NCBI GenBank assembly: GCA_963785075.1
Contig: CAWATW010000009.1
Span: 1 to 64,000, forward strand
DNA length: 64,000 nt
Direction of reading: 5' to 3'
Origin: JAOUGY01 sp963785075
GTDB taxonomy: Bacteria > Actinomycetota > Acidimicrobiia > Spongiisociales > ZC4RG35
Each line of letters starts with the position of its first letter. The stretch's first letter is position 1. Shown in pieces: positions 35,569 to 45,488 of the stretch. Made by a program: the position numbers and the translations under genes. The notes under the pieces were generated by a model. The model saw nothing but the letters and a program-made list of their open reading frames with translations, was not told where the DNA came from and ran no database searches.

Positions 35569-36960
35569 TCAACCGCCGATGGCGGTCACGTACTGTGCCA
35601 CGAGATTGCGGTGAGCTTCGCGCACCACCTCTGTGTCGAGCTTCATCCTGAGCCCGTCCACGAACATGTCGGCGAACTGGTCCGGGGCGTTCGCCTCGAC
35701 CCAATCCCGGTATGCAGCGACACCCGGACCACTGGAAGGATCATTGAACTCGACCGGTGCACCGTCGGGGAAGTCGATACTCCAGATATAGCCATCAGCT
35801 CCGTTCCACAAGGTGACGAACTGGTCACTGATCGTCCCTGGCTCGAGACCAGACACGGCCCGTTCCACACATCGAACCTGCGTTTCGCCGACGACGGTGC
35901 AGTCACGCTCATGCTGCATTCCGGTTACGGCCCCGAACCACGAGGTCTCGGCGTCCTGCCCACTCACATAACCGGACATCGGATGGAAGATCGCCTCGTA
36001 TCCAGCCACATCTCCTGTATCGAACCGCTCCTGGAACGTGGCAACCACGTCGAGGAGAGGCGTGTCGGCAGGCAACGCCTGCTCTGCACGCGGTCCGGTC
36101 GATGTGAGGAAGAACGGCACGAATTGGCGGTGACCCGCCCTGGCATCCTCCGTGTCGAGCTTCATGGTGAGCCCGTCGATGAACAACTCGGCGAACGCAT
36201 CAGGGTTGATCCGCTCGAGCCAATCTCGATATGCAGCGACCCCTGGACCGTTGGTCGGATCGAAGAACTCGGTGGGCGCCACGTCGGACACCTCGACCGA
36301 GGAGATGTAGCCGTCGGCTCCGTTCCAGAGCGTCGTGTACTCGTCACTCGCCGCACCGGGCTCGAGGCCAGACACGACGCGCTCGAGGCAGCGAACCTGG
36401 GTGTCGCTCGCCAATTCACAGTCACGCTCGTGCTGCAGCCCTGTGACGGCCACAAACCAAGAGGCTTGGGCGTCGGAGCCACTCACGTATCCCGAGGCGG
36501 GATCGAAGATCGCCTCGTACCCGGACACGTCGCCGAGGTCGAAGCGCGCTTGGAACACTCTGACCACCTCGAGGAGCGGTGTATCGGCGGACAGGGCGCT
36601 GGCCGCACGCGTGGCCACCGTCGTCGAGGTGGGTGCAGGCGTGGTCGTTGCAGAAGTGTCGGCAACCGGCTGGCGGTCGTTTCCTGTATCGAAACTGGTG
36701 GTGATCGCGAACACAAGGGCGATAGCCATCGCCGCGGCGATGGCGATGAGCGGTCCACGGCCACGGCGCCAGCCGTCTCTGGGCTCGGGACGCGGGTCGC
36801 TGGGTGGGCGGCGGGTCGTCGTGTCGGTCATTGCGGTGTTCCTCTCGTCGATACGTGTGAGGAGTTCGGCTGAGGACAGCGCGCCGTCCGGGAGCGAGTC
36901 TGGCGACGGGACTGCGTTGGCAGACTCGATCAGCTCCACGATTGCGTTCATGTCGGTCAT
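35569..36960 (-). CDS. membrane protein with duplicated domain, partner of ECF sigma factor
   Basis: 463 residues. A cytoplasmic N-terminus of ~70 residues is followed by one membrane helix (GPLIAIAAAMAIALVFAITT), then a Thr/Ala-rich linker. The extracytoplasmic part is two copies of a ~160-residue domain, each starting ADTPLL(E/D)VV and containing a GYVSG motif, a Cys pair in HERDC...QVRC and a conserved LWNGADGYI. The fold may be NTF2/SnoaL-like. The start overlaps the sigma-factor stop (TGATG), so it is likely a regulator or anti-sigma-like partner, though no zinc-binding anti-sigma motif is seen. Confidence 0.75.
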   Translation of the reverse strand: MTDMNAIVELIESANAVPSPDSLPDGALSSAELLTRIDERNTAMTDTTTRRPPSDPRPEPRDGWRRGRGPLIAIAAAMAIALVFAITTSFDTGNDRQPVADTSATTTPAPTSTTVATRAASALSADTPLLEVVRVFQARFDLGDVSGYEAIFDPASGYVSGSDAQASWFVAVTGLQHERDCELASDTQVRCLERVVSGLEPGAASDEYTTLWNGADGYISSVEVSDVAPTEFFDPTNGPGVAAYRDWLERINPDAFAELFIDGLTMKLDTEDARAGHRQFVPFFLTSTGPRAEQALPADTPLLDVVATFQERFDTGDVAGYEAIFHPMSGYVSGQDAETSWFGAVTGMQHERDCTVVGETQVRCVERAVSGLEPGTISDQFVTLWNGADGYIWSIDFPDGAPVEFNDPSSGPGVAAYRDWVEANAPDQFADMFVDGLRMKLDTEVVREAHRNLVAQYVTAIGG

Positions 36961-37532
36961 CAGACAACCTCCCCGGTCTCGGTCGAGGGGGGACTGCTCA
37001 GTGCGGCTCGCCGGCCGCCCTTCAGGATCTTCGATAGCTTCTTGAGTGCCCTCGTGTAACGGGCTTCAACGGCACGATGCGTGATGCCGAGGATCGTGCC
37101 GATCGCCTCATTCGACAGGCCCTCCCACACCTTGAGGCGAACCAATTCCTGATCGTCTGGGCGGAGCGCGCTGATCGCAGCCAGCACCTCACGCTGTGCC
37201 TCGTTCCGGAGAACGACGACCTCGGGGCCGTCGACATCCTCGACAGCCAAAGCTGCATGGCGGACGGCGAGCGCCATGCTCCGCCGGCCGCTCCGCTGCA
37301 GGTTCCGAACAACGTTGCGCGCCACGCCATAGAGCCACAAGAGCGCCTCGTCCCGGCCCGGCACCTGGTCGGGTCGTCGAAGTGCCACCAGGAAGATCTC
37401 CGCTACGGCCTCGTTGGCGTCTTCGACAGGGAGCCTTCGCATGCAGTAGGCCAGCAGAGTCCGGTGGTGCGCGTCGAACAATGCCCTGAAATCATGATTT
37501 GTCGTCGAAGCAGCCGTCACGCGACGCTCCAC
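36960..37532 (-). CDS. RNA polymerase ECF sigma factor
   Basis: 190 residues from a GTG start at 37532; a GTG at 37520 is an alternative. Region 2 is present (FRALFDAHHRTLLAYCMRRL, EAVAEIFLVALRR, LLWLYGVARNVVRNLQR) and region 4 (ALRPDDQELVRLKVWEGLSNEAIGTILGITHRAVEARYTRALKKL). It directs RNA polymerase to a specific regulon. It shares one base with the start of the downstream membrane partner, the usual arrangement for ECF sigma/anti-sigma pairs. The regulon is unknown. Confidence 0.9.
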   Translation of the reverse strand: MERRVTAASTTNHDFRALFDAHHRTLLAYCMRRLPVEDANEAVAEIFLVALRRPDQVPGRDEALLWLYGVARNVVRNLQRSGRRSMALAVRHAALAVEDVDGPEVVVLRNEAQREVLAAISALRPDDQELVRLKVWEGLSNEAIGTILGITHRAVEARYTRALKKLSKILKGGRRAALSSPPSTETGEVV

Positions 37533-37935
37533 TCTGGTGCTTGCAACCTACATGTCCGAACCCTCCTCGAACCCTCAGAATTTTCTTGTGAGGGGTGGAG
37601 CCTGATGCGGACACATACGGGTTGCACGATCGGGCATGGGGACGGACTGCCCCAGGAACGAGGAAGGCCCCGGAGTACACCGGGGCCTTCCTCGTGGTCG
37701 CATGACCCGGCGACGAACCACCCGAGAATGCCTGGCCGGTCGGCTCCTCCAGGAACCTGCACACCCAACCGCACTGCGACAGCGGCTCGTGCGCGCCCGC
37801 GCTCCGAGTCCCCGGGGGGCGTGGGTGCAGTACACGGCGGGAAGCTGGTCCGTCACACGTTCAGGAGCGTGCAACCAGGCACGTTCGATACACTCGGAGA
37901 TGCAGCCCCCACCTTTCGCGACTGGAGCGGCCCCC
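37533..37935. other. 403-bp intergenic region
   Basis: This region separates the divergent sigma-factor and acyltransferase genes. The only strong feature is the 15-bp hairpin at 37659-37694, listed separately. Open frames on both strands look like non-coding shadows, and I saw no tRNA-like fold. Confidence 0.4.
37659..37694. terminator. strong hairpin, terminator-like, between divergent genes
   Basis: A perfect 15-bp stem (37659-37673 with 37680-37694, arm CGAGGAAGGCCCCGG) with a 6-base loop. It has the form of a terminator, but both flanking genes point away from it. It may end an unannotated small RNA or a lost gene, or insulate the two promoters. Confidence 0.5.
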
Positions 37936-38532
37936 ATGATTCGCGCCTTGTGCCGAGCGTTCCTCCGCCTGACGGGATGGAAGGTCGTCGGCGGCCCACC
38001 TGACGCTCCCAAATGTGTGGTGATCGCAGCCCCTCACACGTCGAACTGGGACCTCGTTTTCATGTTGGCGATGGCCGGTGCCTTGGGCATCCGGATCTCG
38101 TGGATGGGAAAGGACGCGATCTTCCGAGCCCCTTTCGGCTCGATCATGCGAGGGCTCGGTGGCATCCCGGTACGGCGCCATGCCGCCCACAACGTGGTCG
38201 AGCAGATGGTGGAGGCATTCGCAGCCGCAGATCGACTGTTGCTCGCAATCCCGGCGGAGGGGACCCGGTCGAGGGCGGAGTACTGGAAGTCGGGCTTCTA
38301 CCACATCGCCCGCGGCGCCAACGTACCGGTGGTTCCCTCGTACCTCGACTATCGGCGCAAGGTGGGCGGCTTCGCTCCGCCGATCATGCTCACGGGCGAA
38401 GTCACAGCCGACATGGACAGATTCCGCGCGGTGTACGCGAGCGTCGAAGGCAAGCGTGCGGCCGACCAGGGCCCGGTCCGTCTGCGTGAGGAGATGGACG
38501 GCGAAGCGACCGACGGGCTTTCCGGAATCTGA
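37936..38532 (+). CDS. 1-acyl-glycerol-3-phosphate acyltransferase family protein
   Basis: 198 residues from the ATG at 37936, with GGAG nine bases upstream; an earlier in-frame ATG at 37900 lacks a usable site. The PlsC-type motifs are AAPHTSNWD (the H-x4-D catalytic pair), FRAPFGSIMRGLGGIPVRR, and AIPAEGTRSR (the EGTR phosphate-binding motif). It resembles short membrane-bound acyltransferases of phospholipid or lysolipid synthesis. The acyl acceptor is not certain. The next gene begins 46 bases downstream. Confidence 0.88.
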   Translation: MIRALCRAFLRLTGWKVVGGPPDAPKCVVIAAPHTSNWDLVFMLAMAGALGIRISWMGKDAIFRAPFGSIMRGLGGIPVRRHAAHNVVEQMVEAFAAADRLLLAIPAEGTRSRAEYWKSGFYHIARGANVPVVPSYLDYRRKVGGFAPPIMLTGEVTADMDRFRAVYASVEGKRAADQGPVRLREEMDGEATDGLSGI

Positions 38533-38578
38533 CCGGTGCGCCAGACCGGATCGCGGGCGCGTACTGTCGGTAGACAGG

Positions 38579-40228
38579 ATGACGAAGCCGAACGCGGCCA
38601 TCCGAATGGGTCTGCTGATGACGGCATTTCTCGCAGCCGGCACCCTGACGGCGCGCGCCGACCCGTCACCGTTCCCGCCCGGCGGGACGTACTTCGACGA
38701 CGACGGAAACGTCTTCGAGGGTGCAATCGAAGCGATCTCCGATGATGGAATCACGGTCGGATGCACCGAGTCCTACTACTGCCCGGACCCGCCGGTCACC
38801 CGCTACGAGATGGCAACGTTCCTGACAAGGGCCACGGGCATCACGCCGGCCGACCCGATCGGATTCACCGACGTCACCGGCGTCCACGCCGCGAGCGTGG
38901 GCGCCATCGAAGCTGCTGGATGGGCGAAGGGTTGCAACCCGCCCGACAACGATGAGTTCTGCGGTGAACGCGCGATGAATCGCGGCGAGATGGCAGCGAT
39001 GCTCGTGCGCGCCTTCGGACTCGACGCGACCACGACGGACCGTTTCGTGGACGACGAGGGCTCGATATTCGAGGCGGCGATCGACGCGCTCGCCGACGCC
39101 GGCATCACCAAAGGTTGCGATCCGCCCTACAACATCCGATATTGCCCCGACGAGGCAGTGAGCCGCGCCCAGATGGCCGGCTTCCTGGCGCGGGCACTCC
39201 ATCTGCAGACCAGGTCTCCTCCGGACCCATTCGACGGTCGCATGGTGCTCGGTTCTCCGGGTGCGAGCTTCGGACTGGTCCAACTCGCAACCCTCGACGA
39301 CGTGCGTGTTCCGAGCGTGGTCCTGTCGGAGTGGGTTTGGCAGCCGACCATGTCGCCGGACACACGCACGATCGCCTACGTCGACCTGCTTCGCCTCTGC
39401 CCCGAAGGCAACCCGAAGTCTCCCGACTGCCGGAGGCGCCTCTTCACGATGCCATTCGCGGGAGGCGTCGAGCGACCGCTGACTCCCGACTGGCTGGACG
39501 TGGGGGCCTCGTTCGACCACGCATTCTCCTGGTCGGCGGATGGCGCGACCATCTGGTTCTCGGCCTCGGAAGACGAAGCCACGTCGCTGTGGTCGGTCGA
39601 CGTCCGAACAGCGTCGCTGAGGCGGATCATCACGATGAGCGGCGACCTCGGGGTTGTGTGGTCGGCGCAGGGCACGGCAGCAGTAGTCACCGAAGACCGA
39701 CAAACCGTCACGGTGATCGACGCCAACGGTGCGGAGGTGAGCACCTTCTCGCACCCCGACGCCAGGCTGGACCTCGTGAGATGGTCAGCTGACGGCAAGC
39801 GGCTCGCCTACCACTCGGATAGAACCCGTGGCGGAGCCGACGGCACCGGGGAGTCCTCCATCGTCGCGGCAGACCCGAGCGCCGGGATGGAGATTCTGGT
39901 CACACGAGCCGGGTACGTGACGAACATGGCGTGGTCGCCCGACGGCACCTCCCTCGCGTATCTCGAGCTCGACGAGTCCACGACAGAAACCACCCTTCAC
40001 ATCGTGGACGCCGACGGCGGCGAACCGGAGATGATCGTCGACCTGGCGGGTGGCGCCCCCGGCACGCTCGCATGGTCTCCTGACGGCAAGGGGATCGCAC
40101 TCGTATGGGACGTCAATGGCGTCGAGGATCCGCTCCTCCGCCAGGTGTGGGTGGCGCGGATCGCCGATGGGGAGATGTGGCCACTCACACCGCCGGATCC
40201 GCTTGCCTTCACGTTCGAGTGGCGCTGA
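38579..40228 (+). CDS. secreted SLH-like repeat protein with WD40/TolB-like beta-propeller
   Basis: 549 residues. A signal peptide (MGLLMTAFLAAGTLTARA) is followed by three ~55-residue repeats related to S-layer-homology domains, each with an FxDDxGxxFExxIExxxxxGITxGC opening and a paired Cys: GCTESYYCPD, GCNPPDNDEFCGE, GCDPPYNIRYCPDE, then VSRAQMAGFLARAL. After ~residue 220 comes a beta-propeller of TolB/PD40 type (FSWSADGATIWF, VRWSADGKRLAYHSD, MAWSPDGTSLAYLELD, LAWSPDGKGIALVWD). It is probably cell-surface attached through the repeats. The ligand is unknown. Confidence 0.82.
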   Translation: MTKPNAAIRMGLLMTAFLAAGTLTARADPSPFPPGGTYFDDDGNVFEGAIEAISDDGITVGCTESYYCPDPPVTRYEMATFLTRATGITPADPIGFTDVTGVHAASVGAIEAAGWAKGCNPPDNDEFCGERAMNRGEMAAMLVRAFGLDATTTDRFVDDEGSIFEAAIDALADAGITKGCDPPYNIRYCPDEAVSRAQMAGFLARALHLQTRSPPDPFDGRMVLGSPGASFGLVQLATLDDVRVPSVVLSEWVWQPTMSPDTRTIAYVDLLRLCPEGNPKSPDCRRRLFTMPFAGGVERPLTPDWLDVGASFDHAFSWSADGATIWFSASEDEATSLWSVDVRTASLRRIITMSGDLGVVWSAQGTAAVVTEDRQTVTVIDANGAEVSTFSHPDARLDLVRWSADGKRLAYHSDRTRGGADGTGESSIVAADPSAGMEILVTRAGYVTNMAWSPDGTSLAYLELDESTTETTLHIVDADGGEPEMIVDLAGGAPGTLAWSPDGKGIALVWDVNGVEDPLLRQVWVARIADGEMWPLTPPDPLAFTFEWR

Positions 40229-40246
40229 CAGAACCGACCCGGCAAG

Positions 40247-40276
40247 CGAGGAGGGGGCCACTGGGCCCCCTCCTCG
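40247..40276. terminator. bidirectional terminator between convergent genes
   Basis: A perfect 13-bp stem (40247-40259 with 40264-40276, arm CGAGGAGGGGGCC) and loop ACTG lie between the SLH-like gene stop at 40228 and the katG stop at 40300. Confidence 0.8.
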
Positions 40277-40299
40277 TGCCGATCGAGTGCCGACTCAGA

Positions 40300-42531
<2,232 letters not shown>

Positions 42532-42582
42532 GTCTCTCCTCCGTTGTGGTGGCGGAACGTCGAATCCCGCCTGCCGACGGGC

Positions 42583-43020
42583 TCAGGTGTCATCGGTTTC
42601 CCTACATGCCGGACAGCGACCCCAGTAGATCACTTCGGCCTCATCGATCTCGTAGCCATGGTCTTGACCGGGGCTCGAGCACGGGGCGGCGCCCACCGCA
42701 CAGTCGATGTCGACCGTCTGCCCACAGTTGCGGCAGACGAGATGGTGGTGGTTGTCCCCCACCCGGTGCTCGTACCGGGTCGGGGACCCGGCCGGCTGTA
42801 TGCGCCTCAGCAACCCCTTGTCGACCAGGATGGCGAGTGCGTCGTAGACCCCCTGGCGCGATATCGCACCGATCTCGGCGCGGACCGCCTCGGCGACATC
42901 GTCCGCCGTGCCGTGCGGCCGGCCGGAGACGGCCCGCAAGACCGCCAAACGCTGCGCCGTGACCTGGACGCCGTGCTGGCGAAGGAGGTCAGAAGGCCCG
43001 GCCGGTGGGTGCGTCGACAT
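42583..43020 (-). CDS. furA: Fur-family regulator (FurA-like) upstream of katG
   Basis: 145 residues from the ATG at 43020 (MSTHPPAGPSDLLRQHG). The track-length frame extends to a TTG at 43056, but that TTG is part of the TTGACA promoter element, so the shorter start is preferred. The winged helix has VTAQRLAVLRAV, TADDVAEAVRAEIGAISRQGVYDAL. Metal ligands include HHHLVCRNCG, a second zinc-type pair CPACRE and H/C residues between. FurA proteins repress katG and respond to peroxide or iron. The mRNA is probably leaderless. Confidence 0.9.
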   Translation of the reverse strand: MSTHPPAGPSDLLRQHGVQVTAQRLAVLRAVSGRPHGTADDVAEAVRAEIGAISRQGVYDALAILVDKGLLRRIQPAGSPTRYEHRVGDNHHHLVCRNCGQTVDIDCAVGAAPCSSPGQDHGYEIDEAEVIYWGRCPACRETDDT

Positions 43021-43027
43021 GACCCTC

Positions 43028-43056
43028 ATCATCTGCCCAACTTCGTACTCTGTCAA
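43028..43056 (-). promoter_or_regulatory. furA-katG promoter with candidate Fur operator
   Basis: On the minus strand TTGACA (43056-43051) is followed after exactly 17 bases by GATGAT (43033-43028), a good vegetative promoter. Transcription would begin about at the ATG at 43020, implying a leaderless mRNA. Overlapping it, CAACTTC (43038) and GAATTG (43057) form an imperfect inverted repeat, in an unusually AT-rich stretch, that could be the FurA autoregulatory site. Confidence 0.6.
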
Positions 43057-43168
43057 GAATTGTTTGCGATCAAGTCCGCGGTCGGTGAGCGATCCATCGA
43101 CTGTGGGCGTCGTCCTCTAGCGGCCATCACTTCCAGGTATGAGGATGGAGGAGACCAAAGGGGTGCCG

Positions 43169-44824
43169 ATGCTGCGATGGATTCGCTTCCTCGTGGCGGC
43201 AGTGGTCGTGCTCGCCCTCGGGATCCCCGCGACCGCCCAGTCCGACGAAGAGCTCCCACCCGGTGGGACGTTCGTCGACGACGACGGCGACGTCCACGAG
43301 GGCTACATCGAAGCCATCGCCGCCGACCGGGTCACGCGCGGGTGTGATCCGCCCTTGAACATCCGCTACTGCCCCGACGACATCGTGACACGGGGACAGA
43401 TGGCCGCCTTCCTCACCCGAGCATTCGATCTTGCGGCCTCGGACGACGACCCATTCGGCGACGTAGCCGACTCCCCGTTCGCAGCCGACATCGCGGCGAT
43501 CGCGGCAGCCGGGATCACCAAAGGCTGCAACCCACCGCTCAACACGCTGTTCTGCCCCAACGACCCGGTGACGCGCGCCCAGATGGCCTCTTTCCTGCGG
43601 CGGGCACTCGACCTGAACGCCGACCCGCGCTCGACCTTCACCGACGACGACGGATCGGAGTTCGAGAATGACATCGCCGAGATCGCGACCGCAGGTGTGG
43701 CGAAGGGATGCAACCCACCGGCCAACACCATGTTCTGCCCGGATCAGGCCGTGACCCGGGCGCAGATGGCATCGTTCCTCGGCCGAGCACTCCATCTCAC
43801 CCCCGTCGTTCCGCCTCCACGTGAGGCGGTGTTCGATGGGGCGCCGTGGTCGATCGCCCTGCCGTATGCCGATCATCCCGAGCCCACCTACGGCTGGATC
43901 TCGGCAGACTTCTACGACCGCGGCGTGGCGTTGATGGACCTGAGGGTGTACGACACAACGGACGCCACCATCGAGGAGCGGTCGATCTATGTGCTCGAGC
44001 CGGTGCTCGGCCGGTGGGTCTCGGGACCCCTGATGTCTGCGACTGGTGGGTCGGCCCCGATCGACGTCGCCGCCTCGGGCGGTCGTGTGGCCGTGACCGC
44101 CTACCCACCTGCCGTCCACGTCTTCACCAGAACCGACGCAGGATGGGATGAGACAGTCGTGTCGCTGTCGTCGATGATCGTCGGTGACGAGTTCGATGCG
44201 GGGGTGGTGATCTCTGGTGACAAGATTGCGGTCACCCTGGACTCGAACCGGTACGCGCTGCTCGAGTGGGACGGCTCGCAGTGGACTCCGGAGGTCTTCT
44301 CCATGGATGTGCCCGGAGCGGTACGGGATCTCGACGGCCCCCACCTCGTCTGGGGTGCCGGCGAATCATTGGCGATCGCCACCGAGGACGGGGAAGGATG
44401 GACGATCAGCCCGCTCACACCGGTGGTTTCGGGCCACAATTTCGGATCCAGTGTCGATGTCGACGACGGACGGGTCCTCGTGGCAGCCAACGGGGCAACA
44501 CCCGGCCCCGGCACGTCAGGGGCGGTGTACCTCTACACCCGCAGTGGCAGCGGATGGGTCGGCGAAACCGTGGCGACCGGCGGCGACGGGTTCGGTGACG
44601 CCGCTCGGCTCGACGGTCACGTGATCGTGTGTGGAGGCTCGCACTCGGACCCCGGGATCATCTGGGTCTACGAGGAGATCGATGGCGGCTGGACGAGTCA
44701 CGGAATCGGGACCGGTTTCGACTCCTGGGTCGGCACCCTTGCTCTCGATGATGGCATCGCCATCGCCGTCGACTTCACCGGACTCCTCGGGCCTCACACC
44801 GCCGTTCTGTTCGGAGTCGATTGA
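43169..44824 (+). CDS. secreted SLH-like repeat protein with beta-propeller-like C-terminus
   Basis: 551 residues from the ATG at 43169, which has AAAGGGG upstream; earlier in-frame ATGs at 43139 and 43145 lack this. The signal peptide is LRWIRFLVAAVVVLALGIPATAQS. Three SLH-like repeats follow, each with paired Cys: GCDPPLNIRYCPDD, GCNPPLNTLFCPND, GCNPPANTMFCPDQ, and VTRAQMASFLRRAL-type ends. The remaining ~320 residues contain repeated beta strands with DGSQW/DGEGW motifs and probably form a propeller. It is surface-located and shares its layout with the gene at 38579. Function unknown. Confidence 0.82.
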   Translation: MLRWIRFLVAAVVVLALGIPATAQSDEELPPGGTFVDDDGDVHEGYIEAIAADRVTRGCDPPLNIRYCPDDIVTRGQMAAFLTRAFDLAASDDDPFGDVADSPFAADIAAIAAAGITKGCNPPLNTLFCPNDPVTRAQMASFLRRALDLNADPRSTFTDDDGSEFENDIAEIATAGVAKGCNPPANTMFCPDQAVTRAQMASFLGRALHLTPVVPPPREAVFDGAPWSIALPYADHPEPTYGWISADFYDRGVALMDLRVYDTTDATIEERSIYVLEPVLGRWVSGPLMSATGGSAPIDVAASGGRVAVTAYPPAVHVFTRTDAGWDETVVSLSSMIVGDEFDAGVVISGDKIAVTLDSNRYALLEWDGSQWTPEVFSMDVPGAVRDLDGPHLVWGAGESLAIATEDGEGWTISPLTPVVSGHNFGSSVDVDDGRVLVAANGATPGPGTSGAVYLYTRSGSGWVGETVATGGDGFGDAARLDGHVIVCGGSHSDPGIIWVYEEIDGGWTSHGIGTGFDSWVGTLALDDGIAIAVDFTGLLGPHTAVLFGVD

Positions 44825-45168
44825 GCCACGGATCGACCGCCCGTGTCCGGTCGTCCATCAGGAAGTCCGTCCTGATGATCGTGATTCGAGGAGCGACATG
44901 TGGGCGTCGAGCACCTTGGACGCGTCGCCCACGGTCGTCTGCTCCAGGAGGACGGCCAGCGAGAGCCCGAGGACGAGTGAGAGAATCGACTGCGCCTGGG
45001 TGTGCGACGGTCACCGGGCATGCCCCGAGGCCACCCGGGTGCTCGACCGCATCGAGACGTGACAGTCGAAGCCGCCGCACTTGGCCGGACGGCGGTTGCC
45101 CAGGGATCGCGGATTGGGAAGACGTCACCCTTCGCCGTCCGGGCCGGCGACCTCGTCAAACGTTCCGA
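44825..45168. other. 344-bp intergenic region
   Basis: No credible gene was found here. Several open frames exist, but they are Arg/Ser/Pro-rich with no family resemblance. The downstream part may hold the terminator of the plus-strand gene, but no strong hairpin was noticed. Confidence 0.35.
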
Positions 45169-45417
45169 TCAGAGGCCCGGGTTCAGTGGATCCCCTCTTG
45201 GGTGATCTGTGACACTCTCGCGATAGGAGATCAAGGATTCGTTGAAGAAGAGCGTCCGCCGAAGCGCCTGTATTCGGTTGTTCCGGCGGGCGCCGCCGAA
45301 GGCGGCCACGGCGAGAATGATCACCACCGACCATGTGATCATCACTTCGATGGGCGCCGCGCCGGTTACCAATCCGATGGCCAACAGCACCGCGACCGTG
45401 AAGACCACGTATCTCAT
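45169..45417 (-). CDS. small membrane protein
   Basis: 82 residues. Two adjacent hydrophobic helices are predicted (VVFTVAVLLAIGLVTG and VMITWSVVIILAVAAFGG), followed by a basic, polar tail (RRNNRIQALRRTLFF). Codon use is like that of neighbouring genes. No family was recognised. The ribosome-binding site is not obvious, so the call rests on the clear two-helix pattern. Confidence 0.5.
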   Translation of the reverse strand: MRYVVFTVAVLLAIGLVTGAAPIEVMITWSVVIILAVAAFGGARRNNRIQALRRTLFFNESLISYRESVTDHPRGDPLNPGL

Positions 45418-45488
45418 GGAGTCAGGGTACTCCGCCTTCTGACCGTGAGCCCGCCTCGACCATCGCGGGCCGGAGGCCGAAGTCCGGC

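Noticed and set aside
37533..37935. Possible tRNA around the strong hairpin
   Set aside because: No cloverleaf, T-loop or CCA end could be fitted on either strand; only the single long hairpin is present.
44631..45062. Plus-strand frame overlapping the end of the SLH-like gene
   Set aside because: Composition is Ser/Arg/Pro-rich and no homologous domain is visible; only its last part leaves the known gene.
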